Below are positions 27,884 through 36,729 of a DNA stretch of 64,000 bases, piece by piece. Every line of letters starts with the position of its first letter. The stretch's first letter is position 1. The stretch is taken from the NCBI RefSeq assembly GCF_030816855.1, contig NZ_JAUSYK010000001.1, positions 930,001 to 994,000 on the forward strand. The letters run 5' to 3'. Under the pieces are notes generated by a model. The model made no database searches, was not told the DNA's origin, and saw only the letters and a list, made by a program, of their open reading frames with translations. The position numbers and the translations under genes are program-made. Source of the stretch: Arthrobacter sp. B3I4 (GTDB lineage Bacteria; Actinomycetota; Actinomycetes; Actinomycetales; Micrococcaceae).

Positions 27884-28119
27884 CACACACCCCACCTTCG
27901 TGAACGGATTCAAAAGACGTTCACACCACGAAGGAGGGGGAAAGAGACAAGACTGCTTGCGTCCACTATGTGGTTCCCAAACAACAAACACCCAAACCCA
28001 CGGGAACGTTGCTTGACGAACCAAAACAACTGAATACAACACCACATGTTGTAACCATAAGATTTCCCACCCAGGGAAAACCGCCCGCCAGGGCCGGCCA
28101 CCAGGGGTGCGGACACAGG
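27884..28119 (+). other. 23S-5S spacer, operon 2
   Basis: About 236 nt. It shares its first about 100 nt with operon 1 and the last about 20 nt before 5S. The middle is different and longer, with an inserted GC-rich segment (AAAACCGCCCGCCAGGGCCG). Confidence 0.7.
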
Positions 28120-28237
28120 GTTACGGCGGTCATAGCGTGGGGGAAACGCCCGGTCCCATTCCGAACCCGGAAGCTAAGACCCACAGCGCCGATGGTACTG
28201 CACCCGGGAGGGTGTGGGAGAGTAGGACACCGCCGGA
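28120..28237 (+). rRNA. rrf: 5S ribosomal RNA, operon 2
   Basis: 118 nt, identical to copy 1 by inspection, GTTACGGCGG to CACCGCCGGA. Confidence 0.95.
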
Positions 28238-28250
28238 CATAAATTAGGTC

Positions 28251-28282
28251 GAGAGCCTCCAACCGCAAGGTTGGGGGCTCTC
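28251..28282 (+). terminator. Terminator of rRNA operon 2
   Basis: GAGAGCCTCCAACC (28251-28264), GCAA loop, GGTTGGGGGCTCTC (28269-28282), followed by CCCCCTTT. Stem sequence unrelated to the terminator of operon 1. Confidence 0.9.
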
Positions 28283-28545
28283 CCCCTTTAACCACTGAAA
28301 CCGCCCGTCGGCAGGAGTGACCTGCAGTCCCGCCCTCTGGCCGAGCGGGCATCTCCGGTGGCGGTGTCCGCTGAAGGCTGAAATACGGTGCCCCAAGTCT
28401 GATAATCCCGCTATTTTTCCCGAAAAAGGGCGAAAACACGCGGAATTTGCCGCTCTCGCGGCGCCAAGCTGGTAAGTTTTCGAAGAGTGGCTTGTGCGCA
28501 CCCGCGTGCAGGCTTCAGAAATCAGAACCGTCCAGGAGGACATAA

Positions 28546-28833
28546 ATGGCTAAGAACCGTAGTGAACTTGTTGCAGAGGTAGCTGGCAAGGCCGGCACCA
28601 GCCAGGCAGCCGTCAACTCCGTGCTCGATGCACTGTTCGAGGTTTTCGAAACCTCTGTCGCCGCGGGCGAGAAGATCACCATCCCGGGCTGGCTCGCCGT
28701 CGAGCGCACCGACCGTGCAGCCCGCACCGGCCGTAACCCGCAGACCGGCGAGACCATCCAGATTGCCGCTGGCCACAGCGTCAAGCTGACCGCCGGCTCC
28801 AAGCTGAAGGCTGCAGTCGCCAAGAAGAAGTAG
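28546..28833 (+). CDS. hup: HU-family DNA-binding protein
   Basis: 95 aa, MAKNRSELVAEVAGKAGTSQAAVNSVLDALFEVFETSVAAGEKITIPGWLAVERTDRAARTGRNPQTGET, the HU helical body plus the DNA-binding arm (RNPQTGE). The Lys-rich C-terminus is short (AVAKKK), unlike the long tail of mycobacterial HupB. Excellent ribosome binding site AGGAGGA at 28534-28540. Monocistronic, with its own terminator. The 260-bp leader region after the rRNA terminator should contain the promoter; no clear consensus pair was assigned. Confidence 0.97.
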   Translation: MAKNRSELVAEVAGKAGTSQAAVNSVLDALFEVFETSVAAGEKITIPGWLAVERTDRAARTGRNPQTGETIQIAAGHSVKLTAGSKLKAAVAKKK

Positions 28834-28850
28834 TCCACTTCAGGCACCTG

Positions 28851-28885
28851 AAAGGAGCGGCAGCCCAACGGGTTGCCGCTCCTTT
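28851..28885 (+). terminator. Terminator of the HU gene
   Basis: AAAGGAGCGGCAGCCC (28851-28866), AAC loop, GGGTTGCCGCTCCTTT (28870-28885); 16-bp stem with one G-T wobble, ending in TTT. Built in the same style as the rpsN terminator. Confidence 0.92.
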
Positions 28886-28942
28886 GCGTTAACCACCCCG
28901 AACGGATTCGGCCCCCGGGCAGGCGTAGCGGACAATGGAGTT

Positions 28943-31096
28943 GTGCCTTTTGCAACAAAACCCCAGAGCCCGGCAGCGCCCACCCCGACGGGGGGAGCGT
29001 CTGGCTCAGGTGCCGAAGCGGCCGGAATCCCCCGGCCCTGGCAGTGGGCCGGCCTGGGCGTTCTGTTCCTGGCCCTGGTATCGGCATTGCTCTTTTCCGG
29101 TGCGGCCAACGCTCGTGCCGTCTCAGATCCGGGTGCTCTGGTCCGTTGGGGACTGCCGGTCAGCAAGGCCATCCACAACGTCGCCCTGGCAACGGTGATC
29201 GGCGGTCTGATCTTTGCGGTGGGCATCCTGCCCAGGAGCCTCTCCGCCTCGCGGACCAAGAACCGTGATGCGCCCGAGCATCCCGCCTTCACCCGCGTGC
29301 TGGCCATTGCCGCCGTCGCGGGCGTTGCATGGACCCTCTCAGCCGTTGGCGTGCTCGTCCTGACCTATTCGGACATAGCCGGTCAGTCGCTTTCAAGCGG
29401 CCCGGAATTCACGAGGTCCCTCGTGTACTACATGACGGACATTGATACCGGCAGGGCGTGGTTGGCGGTGGTCATCATCTCCGCCGTGGTGACAACCGCA
29501 TTGTTCGGCGTCCGCTCACGCGGCGCGCTGGCGCTCACTTTAGTTCTTGCGGTCGCAGGGCTGGCGCCTGCGGCGCTGATCGGCCATTCAGCCAGTTCCA
29601 GCGACCATGAAGGCGCGATCAACTCCTTGGGCCTTCACCTCGTCGGGGTATCGGCATGGGTGGGTGGCATCATTGTGCTCACCCTGCTATCCGGCGTCCT
29701 GGCCGGCGCCTCGGCTGCAGGGGGCAAGGGCAGGGCCGACATCACCGAAGCCACCCTCCGCCGCTTCTCGGCCTTGGCCGGCTTCGCCTTCGCCCTGGTC
29801 TTCGCCTCCGGGGTGATCAACGCCAGCATACGGCTCTCCAGTTGGGGCGATCTCCTCGGCTCTGCCTACGGTCAGCTGATCCTGGCCAAGACCGCAGCGA
29901 CACTGGTTCTGGGCGGCGTCGGCCTTATGCACCGGCGGTGGGTCATTCCGCAGCTGAGTGTCCAGGGGTCTCGCCTGTCGGCCCGCCGGGTGCTCTGGCA
30001 GCTGGTGCTTGTCGAGTTGTTGGTCATGGGCGCGACGTCGGGCATCGCTGTCGCACTTGGCCGCTCCGCCCCGCCGGAACCCACGACGTTCGCTCCGGAT
30101 GCGACGCCGGCCTTCATCCTCTCCGGTTACGAATTGCCTCCGGAGCTGACCCCGCAACGCTGGCTTACCGAGTGGCGACTGGACTGGCTTTGGGTCGCCG
30201 CCGCCGTTTTCGGGCTCGTGTCCTACTTCCTCGGAATCCGCAAGGTCCACAAGCGCGGGGACTCCTGGTCCTGGTTCCGGTCCGTCAACTGGGTGATCGG
30301 CCTCGTGGTGCTCACCTACATTACGTCCGGGCCGCCGGCGGTCTACGGCCGCGTACTGTTCTCGGCGCACATGGTGGACCACATGGCCCTGACGATGGTG
30401 GCGCCGATCTTCCTGGTCCTCGGGGCGCCGGTCACGCTCGCGCTCCGCGCGCTGACCGCACGACGCGACAGTTCGCGCGGACCCCGCGAGTGGCTGCTGC
30501 TCTTTGTGCACTCCAAGTTCTCCCAGCTGGTCACGCACCCGCTGTTTGCCGCGGCCAACTTCGCCGGCTCGATTGTGCTGTTCTACTACTCGGATGCTTT
30601 TGGCTACGCCATGCGCGACCATGTGGGACACGAACTGATGAACCTGCACTTCGCCCTGACCGGCTACATCTTCGTGCTGACCATGATCGGCACCGATCCG
30701 TTGCCGCGGCGTGCCCCGTACCCGATGCGGCTCCTGCTCCTGCTGGCCACCATGGGCTTCCACGCCTTCTTCGGCGTCGCCATCATGGGCGGGACGGGGT
30801 TGCTGGCGGCCGACTACTTCGGCAACCTCGGCCGGACCTGGGGCGACTCGGCCCTGCTGGACCAGCAAAAGGGCGGCGCGGTGGCCTGGGGGATCGGCGA
30901 AGTGCCCACCCTGCTCGTGGCCATCGGCGTCGCGGTCATGTGGTCCCGCTCCGATGCCCGCGAGTCCAGGCGCACCGACCGGGCAGCGGACAGGAATAAC
31001 GACGCCGATCTAACCGCTTACAACGATATGTTTGCCCAGCTCGCCGAACGCGACGCGAAGCTGGCCGAACGCAACTCAAAGCTGGAAGGACGCTGA
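28943..31096 (+). CDS. CopD-CtaG fusion membrane protein (copper handling, cytochrome oxidase assembly)
   Basis: 717 aa, GTG start 6 nt after a GACAAT -10-like hexamer, so probably leaderless. Residues about 35-375 contain eight or so membrane helices and a CopD-like domain (RFSALAGFAFALVFASGVINASIRL ... YGQLILAKTAATLVLGGVGLMHRRWV). Residues about 410-675 form a CtaG/caa3_CtaG domain (LFSAHMVDHMALTMVAPIFLVLGAPVTLALRAL ... HELMNLHFALTGYIF) with conserved His/Met positions suited to copper. A charged C-terminal tail with ERDAKLAERNSKLE repeats follows. The stop overlaps the next start (TGATG), coupling it to a thioredoxin-NHL protein. Confidence 0.88.
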   Translation: MPFATKPQSPAAPTPTGGASGSGAEAAGIPRPWQWAGLGVLFLALVSALLFSGAANARAVSDPGALVRWGLPVSKAIHNVALATVIGGLIFAVGILPRSLSASRTKNRDAPEHPAFTRVLAIAAVAGVAWTLSAVGVLVLTYSDIAGQSLSSGPEFTRSLVYYMTDIDTGRAWLAVVIISAVVTTALFGVRSRGALALTLVLAVAGLAPAALIGHSASSSDHEGAINSLGLHLVGVSAWVGGIIVLTLLSGVLAGASAAGGKGRADITEATLRRFSALAGFAFALVFASGVINASIRLSSWGDLLGSAYGQLILAKTAATLVLGGVGLMHRRWVIPQLSVQGSRLSARRVLWQLVLVELLVMGATSGIAVALGRSAPPEPTTFAPDATPAFILSGYELPPELTPQRWLTEWRLDWLWVAAAVFGLVSYFLGIRKVHKRGDSWSWFRSVNWVIGLVVLTYITSGPPAVYGRVLFSAHMVDHMALTMVAPIFLVLGAPVTLALRALTARRDSSRGPREWLLLFVHSKFSQLVTHPLFAAANFAGSIVLFYYSDAFGYAMRDHVGHELMNLHFALTGYIFVLTMIGTDPLPRRAPYPMRLLLLLATMGFHAFFGVAIMGGTGLLAADYFGNLGRTWGDSALLDQQKGGAVAWGIGEVPTLLVAIGVAVMWSRSDARESRRTDRAADRNNDADLTAYNDMFAQLAERDAKLAERNSKLEGR

Positions 31097-33075
31097 TGAG
31101 CGAATCTGTACGCACCCACCTCCGGGTCCGGGCCTCCGAACTCGTGGGCCGCGGCTGGTTGAACACCGGCGGCAAGTCCCTGGACCTCGAGTCCCTGCGC
31201 GGCAAGATCGTGCTGCTGGATTTCTGGACGTTCTGCTGCATCAACTGCCTGCACGTCCTGGATGAGCTCCGCCCGCTGGAACAACAGTATTCCGACGTCC
31301 TGGTGACTGTGGGGGTGCACTCGCCGAAGTTCGAGCACGAGGCGGACCCGGTAGCCCTCGCCGCCGCCGTAGAGCGTTACGAGATCCGCCACCCGGTGCT
31401 GGACGACCCGGAGCTGGACACGTGGAAGGCCTACACGGCCCGCGCCTGGCCTACCCTGGTGGTCATTGACCCCGAGGGGTACATCGTGGCGCACCTTTCC
31501 GGGGAGGGCCACGCTGACGGCTTGGCTGTGCTCATCCCGGAGCTGATTGCCGAACACGAAGCGAAGGGGACCCTGCACCGCGGTGACGGACCCTACGTGG
31601 CCCCGGAACCGACCTCGGGCACGTTGCGGTTCCCGGGCAAGGCCCTGTTCCTGCCGGCCGGCCGCGGCGGCACCGCTGCAGCAGCGGCCGGGAACGAGGC
31701 GGCCGCCGGATCCTGGCTGGTCACCGACACCGGCCACCACCGCCTGGTGGAACTCTCCACCGACTTCCAGACGGTGCTGGGCACCTATGGATCGGGCGAG
31801 AAGGGCTACGCCGACGGCGGTTCCACCGACGCCCGCTTCAACGAACCCCAGGGCCTGGTACTGCTGCCGGAGGACGTCGCCGCCAAAGCCGGTTACGACG
31901 TCGTCATCGCCGACTCGGTGAACCACCGGCTCCGGGCGCTCTCCCTCAAGGACGGCACGGCCACGACCCTTGCCGGCAACGGCATACAGCGTCTGCTCGA
32001 AACGGGACCCGCCCGCGTGGACGAGGAGGGTGCCGCCTTCGGCGCCAGGCTCGAGGCCGACCCGCTGCAGGTGTCACTGAGCTCGCCCTGGGACGTCGTC
32101 TGGTCCAGCAAGCTCAACGCCGTCGTAGTGGCAATGGCCGGCGTGCACCAGATCTTCAGCTTCGACCCGGCCACCGGCGCCGTGTCCATCATCGCCGGAA
32201 ACGGTCTCGAGGGGCTGCTCGACGGCCCGGCCGCCGAAGCCTGGTTTGCGCAGTCCTCCGGCCTGGCCGAGGACGCGGACGGCAACATCTGGGTCGCGGA
32301 CTCCGAGACCTCCGCACTGCGCAAGCTCGTCATCGACGACGGCGGAGCCATCACCGTTGAGTCGGCCGTCGGCAAGGGGTTGTTCGACTTCGGCTTCCGT
32401 GACGGGCCAGCCGCCGAAGCCCGGCTGCAGCACCCGCTGGGCGTGACCGTGCTGCCGGACGGCTCCGTGGCCATTGCGGATACGTACAACGGCGCGGTCC
32501 GCCGCTATGACCCGTCCTCGGGGACGGTGTCCACGCTCGCCCGCGGACTCTCCGAGCCGTCTGATGTCATTGTGGACCACACCCAGGTGGCCGGCTCCGA
32601 GCCGCTGCTGGTGGTGGTGGAGGCGAACAAGCACCAACTCGTCTATGTGCCGATCCCCAAGGAAGCACAGCAGGTTGACGAGGGTGCCTCACAGACCCAG
32701 CGTCCCAAGAGCCCGGTCGCGCCAGGGCTGCTGTCCCTGACGGTCCGTTTCACCGCCCCGACCGGGCAGAAGCTGGATGACCGCTGGGGCGACCCGACGC
32801 AGTTGAAAATTTCCTCGACGCCGCCGGAGCTGCTGCTGGCAGGCGGCGGAACCTCCGTCGGCCTGCTCCGCACCCTGGAGCTGGCGGCCGACGTCCCCGA
32901 GGGCGTACTGCACATCACCGCGCGGGCCGCGGCCTGCGACGGGCCGGAAACCGAGGACGGTGAGATCCCGGACCACGCAGCGTGCCATCTGTACCAGCAG
33001 GACTGGGGCATCCCCGTAGTGCTGCAGTCCGACGGCGACACCGAGCTCGTCCTTGACCTGCGCGGGATGGACTAG
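31096..33075 (+). CDS. Thioredoxin-fold protein with NHL beta-propeller (NHLRC2-like)
   Basis: 659 aa. Residues 1-150 are a thioredoxin-like domain with FWTFCCINC, giving redox pair Cys48-x-x-Cys51 and a preceding Cys47, the CCINC pattern of NHLRC2 proteins. Residues about 170-530 carry NHL repeats (DTGHHRLVELS, DSVNHRLRALSL, DSETSALRKLV, DTYNGAVRRYD). Residues about 555-659 form a beta-rich C-terminal domain with two Cys (AAACDGP, HAACHLY). No signal peptide, so cytoplasmic. Overlap with the CopD-CtaG gene suggests a linked redox or copper role; this is inference. Confidence 0.88.
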   Translation: MSESVRTHLRVRASELVGRGWLNTGGKSLDLESLRGKIVLLDFWTFCCINCLHVLDELRPLEQQYSDVLVTVGVHSPKFEHEADPVALAAAVERYEIRHPVLDDPELDTWKAYTARAWPTLVVIDPEGYIVAHLSGEGHADGLAVLIPELIAEHEAKGTLHRGDGPYVAPEPTSGTLRFPGKALFLPAGRGGTAAAAAGNEAAAGSWLVTDTGHHRLVELSTDFQTVLGTYGSGEKGYADGGSTDARFNEPQGLVLLPEDVAAKAGYDVVIADSVNHRLRALSLKDGTATTLAGNGIQRLLETGPARVDEEGAAFGARLEADPLQVSLSSPWDVVWSSKLNAVVVAMAGVHQIFSFDPATGAVSIIAGNGLEGLLDGPAAEAWFAQSSGLAEDADGNIWVADSETSALRKLVIDDGGAITVESAVGKGLFDFGFRDGPAAEARLQHPLGVTVLPDGSVAIADTYNGAVRRYDPSSGTVSTLARGLSEPSDVIVDHTQVAGSEPLLVVVEANKHQLVYVPIPKEAQQVDEGASQTQRPKSPVAPGLLSLTVRFTAPTGQKLDDRWGDPTQLKISSTPPELLLAGGGTSVGLLRTLELAADVPEGVLHITARAAACDGPETEDGEIPDHAACHLYQQDWGIPVVLQSDGDTELVLDLRGMD

Positions 33076-33094
33076 CCCCCCGCCGGGGGCCGCC

Positions 33095-33130
33095 GTCCCT
33101 GGTCGGCGGTTTGGGCCGCCGCCCAGGGAC
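33095..33130. terminator. Bidirectional terminator hairpin
   Basis: GTCCCTGG (33095-33102) pairs with CCAGGGAC (33123-33130) and an inner CGGCGG/CCGCCG stem, between two convergent genes. No T-run on the plus strand. Confidence 0.75.
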
Positions 33131-33141
33131 CGGCTGAAGAC

Positions 33142-34134
33142 CTAGTTGCTGAGCTGCGGAGTGAGCTTGACCGTGTCGCCGTCAATGTCCAGACGAGTGG
33201 TGAAGCTGAAGTCGTGGACCGCGTTGAGTTCGGTGACCGCGCCGGTGAAAAGGTCTATCTGGCGCGCCTTGATCCGGGCCTTGCCGTCCAGGGGTGCTAC
33301 TACCCAGCGCCCGCCAAAGGGCTCGATCTTGACCGCGGGATACTCGGAGATGCTCCAGTCGATCGTCCCGTCCACCACCCGGTTGTTCGTGGTGTGGTAA
33401 AACGGGCAATCCGGCTGGAGCTGCTGCTTCTTGTCGGCCTGGTCGGCGCAGTTGTCCAGGAACTCCTTGACTTTGCCACTCACAGCATCTTTCAGGCCGT
33501 CCGTGGCCTGAGTCAGCAGGTTCAGCGGTGCGGCGGGCATGTCCCGGCCCGGCACAATTGCCTTGGTGGCGGGGGCAGCGAAGAACTGGCCGGCCAGGGA
33601 GGCTTCGTACTGGCCGGGGTAAAAAACGGCAAAGGAGTTGCGGCCGTTGGGCATGTTCACCGGCACACCGTTCAGCGAAGCCTGATTCGAGTTCACGACG
33701 GTGACATCCAGTACCGGCAGGGCCGCGGGAACAATCGACCAGTCGTGAAAGAAGAGCCACTGGGTGCCGGAACTCTGCAGCAGGAACTCGGTGTGCAGCT
33801 GGCTGCCGTCGATGGTGTAGTCGATCGGCACCATGACCTGGTTGTCGCCCCGGTCCTCGGCGTCACCAAACTTGACATCGGAGATCAGTGCGGCCGCCGT
33901 CTTCAGGGCCTCTCCGTCCAGCATGGCGGGGCTGCTTTTCGGGACAGTGGCGTGAAGCAGTCCGAGCGCTTTTTCGCCTTCGCCCTTCTGCAAGGCGTCG
34001 AGGTATTCGCGCACCGGTTGCTGGGGACTGGCCAGGGAGTTGTTCACCAGATTGATGGCGACGACGGCGCCCGCCACTGCCAGCATCAGGCCCAACAGCC
34101 AAAGGGCTGCGGTCCTGACCACCGCCTGACTCAT
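33142..34134 (-). CDS. Membrane-anchored extracytoplasmic protein of unknown function
   Basis: 330 aa from ATG at 34134, preceded by AAGGGG at suitable spacing; a GTG two codons upstream is possible. One N-terminal membrane segment (TAALWLLGLMLAVAGAVVAINLV), then an outward-facing region. Residues about 38-130 resemble a DUF4878/NTF2-like fold (PVREYLDALQKGEGEKALGLLH). The remainder is beta-rich with two Cys (NCADQADKKQQLQPDC) that could form a disulfide. The layout recalls TcaA-type envelope proteins without their zinc ribbon, but I cannot assign a family. Confidence 0.75.
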   Translation of the reverse strand: MSQAVVRTAALWLLGLMLAVAGAVVAINLVNNSLASPQQPVREYLDALQKGEGEKALGLLHATVPKSSPAMLDGEALKTAAALISDVKFGDAEDRGDNQVMVPIDYTIDGSQLHTEFLLQSSGTQWLFFHDWSIVPAALPVLDVTVVNSNQASLNGVPVNMPNGRNSFAVFYPGQYEASLAGQFFAAPATKAIVPGRDMPAAPLNLLTQATDGLKDAVSGKVKEFLDNCADQADKKQQLQPDCPFYHTTNNRVVDGTIDWSISEYPAVKIEPFGGRWVVAPLDGKARIKARQIDLFTGAVTELNAVHDFSFTTRLDIDGDTVKLTPQLSN

Positions 34135-34193
34135 CTGCACGCCCCTTACGTTACCTGCAAGCCCGCTTAATGCAGGTGCCCGAGGGCGCCGTT

Positions 34194-34210
34194 GTGATGC
34201 GCAGCATCAC
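34194..34210. terminator. Small perfect hairpin downstream of the HerA-like gene
   Basis: GTGATGC (34194-34200), GCA, GCATCAC (34204-34210), 20 bp after the stop of the minus-strand ATPase gene. Terminator or processing hairpin; no T-run. Confidence 0.4.
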
Positions 34211-34230
34211 CGGCTGGCCCCGCGGGTGAC

Positions 34231-35916
34231 CTACCGCCTGCGCCGCCGGGAGGAGGTTCCAAAGACGCCCCGCAACAGTTCCCGGCCGAGCTGGGTCCCC
34301 AGCGAACGGGCCATGCTCTTGAGGCCACCGCCCAATGCCCCACCCAGTGCGCCGGCGAGGTCTTCGCCCATCCCGCCGCCGGTTTCCTGGGGTTGCGCCG
34401 TCCGGCGCCGCGGGGCGGCCGGTTCGGGCGCAGGGCGGCTGCTGGGCCGGCCCAGGATTTCTTCCTCAATCCGCCGCGCTTCGGCGTCGACGGCGTCAGG
34501 ATCCGTTGCGGTCGCGGCGCCAGCGGACCTGGGCCCGCCGGCCGAGGGGCCAGTCGAGGAAGCAGCGCGGTCCGCCAGCTTTTCGTAGGCCGAGACGTTG
34601 TCCACGGCCGTGCCGTACCTGGGAAGCAGGGCCGATCCCGCCACAGTGCTTGCGATCAGGGCGTCCTCGCTGGGGCCCATCACCGACTCCGGTGCCCGGA
34701 GCCGGGTCAGGGCCACCGGGGTCGGTGCGCCCTTCTCGTTCATCACGGTGATTACGGCCTCGCCGATTCCGGCGGACGTGAGCGTCTCTTCGAGGTCGTA
34801 GTCGCTCATCGGGAAGGTGGAGACCGTCGCCTTCAGTGCCTTGGCGTCCTCGGGGGTGAAGGCACGCAGGGCATGCTGCACGCGGTTTGCCAGCTGGCCC
34901 AGAACCTCCGCGGGGACGTCCTTCGGGGTTTGCGTCACGAAGAAAATGCCCACGCCCTTGGAACGGATGAGGCGGACGGTGGTGGTGATGGCTTCCAGGA
35001 AAGCTTTGGAGGCGTCGTTGAACAGCAGGTGGGCTTCGTCCAGGAAAAATACGAGTTTGGGCTTGTCCAGGTCGCCGGCCTCGGGCAGATCCTCGAACAG
35101 GTCGGCGAGCAGCCACATCAGGAAAGTGGAAAAGAGCATGGGCTTGGTCTGCAGCGTCGGCAGTTCCAGGCAGGTGATGACGCCGCGGCCGTCAGGGGCG
35201 GTCCGCAGCAGCTCGGCGGTGTCGAACTCCGGTTCACCGAAGAACTTCTCCATGCCCTGCGCCTCCAGCGTGATGAGTTCACGCAGGATGACGCCGGCGG
35301 TCGCCTTGGAAAGCCCCCCCAGGTCCTGGAGCGCGTCCTTGCCCTCGTCTGAGGTCAGGAACTGGATGACGGCGCGCAGGTCCTTGAGGTCTATCAGTTC
35401 GAGGTTGTTCTTGTCAGCGAAGTGGAACACGAGCTGCAGGCTGGACTCCTGGGTCTCGTTGAGCTCCATGATCCGCGACAGCAGGATGGGTCCGAACGAG
35501 GTGATCGTGGACCGTACCGGGATGCCGGCGCCGTCGCCGCCGAGGGCGAGAAACTCCACGGGGAAAGTCTTTCCGGACCAGGCCTGACCGATGCTGTCGG
35601 TACGTGCCTTCAGTTTTTCGGAACCGACGGCGGCGGTAGCGAGCCCGGAGAGGTCCCCCTTGATATCCGCAAGGAACACCGGGACCCCTGCGGTGGAGAG
35701 CTGTTCAGCCATCATGTGCAGCGTCACGGTCTTGCCTGTGCCGGTGGCACCGGCAACGAGGCCGTGACGGTTCATCATCGCCAGCGGCAGCCGTACCGGC
35801 GCGTCCTTGTGCAGCTCGCCGTCGACGATCGCGGCGCCCAGCTCGATCGTGGGGCCCTCCAGGGTGTACCCCTTCTGGAGCGTGGCTACTTTATCTGCGG
35901 TTGATTTCTCGGCCAT
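34231..35916 (-). CDS. HerA-like ATPase, DUF853 (YjgR) family
   Basis: 561 aa. Walker A GATGTGKT at 56-63, a Walker B-type KLVFFLDEAHLLF, then FVTQTPKDVPAEVLGQLANRVQHALRAFTP as in HerA/FtsK-like hexameric motors. The last 110 residues are a low-complexity Pro/Ala/Gly linker plus an amphipathic segment and a terminal run of six Arg. The function of DUF853 proteins is poorly known; a DNA- or membrane-linked motor is plausible. A TAAGCT -10-like hexamer lies 6 nt before the ATG, again leaderless. Confidence 0.9.
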   Translation of the reverse strand: MAEKSTADKVATLQKGYTLEGPTIELGAAIVDGELHKDAPVRLPLAMMNRHGLVAGATGTGKTVTLHMMAEQLSTAGVPVFLADIKGDLSGLATAAVGSEKLKARTDSIGQAWSGKTFPVEFLALGGDGAGIPVRSTITSFGPILLSRIMELNETQESSLQLVFHFADKNNLELIDLKDLRAVIQFLTSDEGKDALQDLGGLSKATAGVILRELITLEAQGMEKFFGEPEFDTAELLRTAPDGRGVITCLELPTLQTKPMLFSTFLMWLLADLFEDLPEAGDLDKPKLVFFLDEAHLLFNDASKAFLEAITTTVRLIRSKGVGIFFVTQTPKDVPAEVLGQLANRVQHALRAFTPEDAKALKATVSTFPMSDYDLEETLTSAGIGEAVITVMNEKGAPTPVALTRLRAPESVMGPSEDALIASTVAGSALLPRYGTAVDNVSAYEKLADRAASSTGPSAGGPRSAGAATATDPDAVDAEARRIEEEILGRPSSRPAPEPAAPRRRTAQPQETGGGMGEDLAGALGGALGGGLKSMARSLGTQLGRELLRGVFGTSSRRRRR

Positions 35917-35927
35917 GCCGCAAGCTT

Positions 35928-35955
35928 AGCCGGGTCCGGTTGCCCGGACCCGGCT
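35928..35955 (-). terminator. Hairpin between GATase-like gene and HerA-like gene
   Basis: AGCCGGGTCCGG (35928-35939), 4-nt loop, CCGGACCCGGCT (35944-35955): perfect 12-bp stem directly after the stop of the upstream minus-strand gene. The start of the -10-like TAAGCT of the next gene overlaps the edge of the stem. Confidence 0.7.
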
Positions 35956-35965
35956 ACAGCGGGCT

Positions 35966-36673
35966 TTACTTCGCGTCGGAGAGCGCTTTCAGCACTTCCT
36001 TGGCGACGTCCTCGCTGGACTGCGGGTTTTGTCCCGTGATGAGGTTCCCGTCGCGGACCACGTGGGAGCTCCAGGCGGCGGCGTTCTCCACGACCGCGCC
36101 CTTCTCCTTCAAGGCGTCCTCCACGAACCACGGCGTGTTCGGGCCGGTTCCGCCGCCCAGTTCCTCTTCGTTCGTGAACACGGTGAGCCGGCGCCCCGCG
36201 AAGGTGAACTTGCCGGCCTCGTCGACGGCGCTCAGCAGACCGGCGGGTCCGTGGCAGAACGGGGCGATGATCTTGCCGGCCGAGTTGGCCTCGATCAGGA
36301 GCTTGCCGAGGTGGGCGTCCTGGAAGAGGTCGGCCATGGGCCCGTGGCCGCCGGGCATCACCACGGCCTCGTACGCGGACAGGTCGACGTCGGCCAGCAC
36401 CAGCGGAGCCGTGAGCTCAGCGTCGATTTTCTCCAGGTAATCCCGGAATCCCTGCGCACGCTCTTCGCCGCCGGCGGACTCGGCGGCGAGGCTGACCTGG
36501 TCCACGGTGGGCTTGGCACCGCCCGGGGTAGCGATCCGGACGCTGTGGCCGGCGTCGAGCAGGGTCTGGTGCGAGACGACGAGTTCCTCGGCCCAGTAGC
36601 CGGTGGCGTGCTCGCTGCCGTCACGCATGGTGAGGGAATCGGCGGCGGATACGACCATAAGGATATTAGCCAT
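35966..36673 (-). CDS. DJ-1/PfpI-family type 1 glutamine amidotransferase-like protein
   Basis: 235 aa from the ATG of MANILMVVSAADSLTM, with ribosome binding site AGGAG 7 nt upstream. The nucleophile elbow is PFCHGPAG with Cys140-His141, and VMPGGHGPMADLF carries the preceding conserved loop. Insertions fit the Hsp31-like subgroup (about 230 aa), which act as glyoxalase III or deglycase-type stress enzymes; the precise activity is inferred. It follows the aldo/keto reductase gene on the same strand (56-bp gap), a plausible carbonyl-detoxification pair. Confidence 0.88.
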   Translation of the reverse strand: MANILMVVSAADSLTMRDGSEHATGYWAEELVVSHQTLLDAGHSVRIATPGGAKPTVDQVSLAAESAGGEERAQGFRDYLEKIDAELTAPLVLADVDLSAYEAVVMPGGHGPMADLFQDAHLGKLLIEANSAGKIIAPFCHGPAGLLSAVDEAGKFTFAGRRLTVFTNEEELGGGTGPNTPWFVEDALKEKGAVVENAAAWSSHVVRDGNLITGQNPQSSEDVAKEVLKALSDAK

Positions 36674-36729
36674 GTTGTGCTCCTGTTCTGCCGGCGGGAA
36701 GCCGGTCAACGGGTTAGTTGGGTGGGTTT

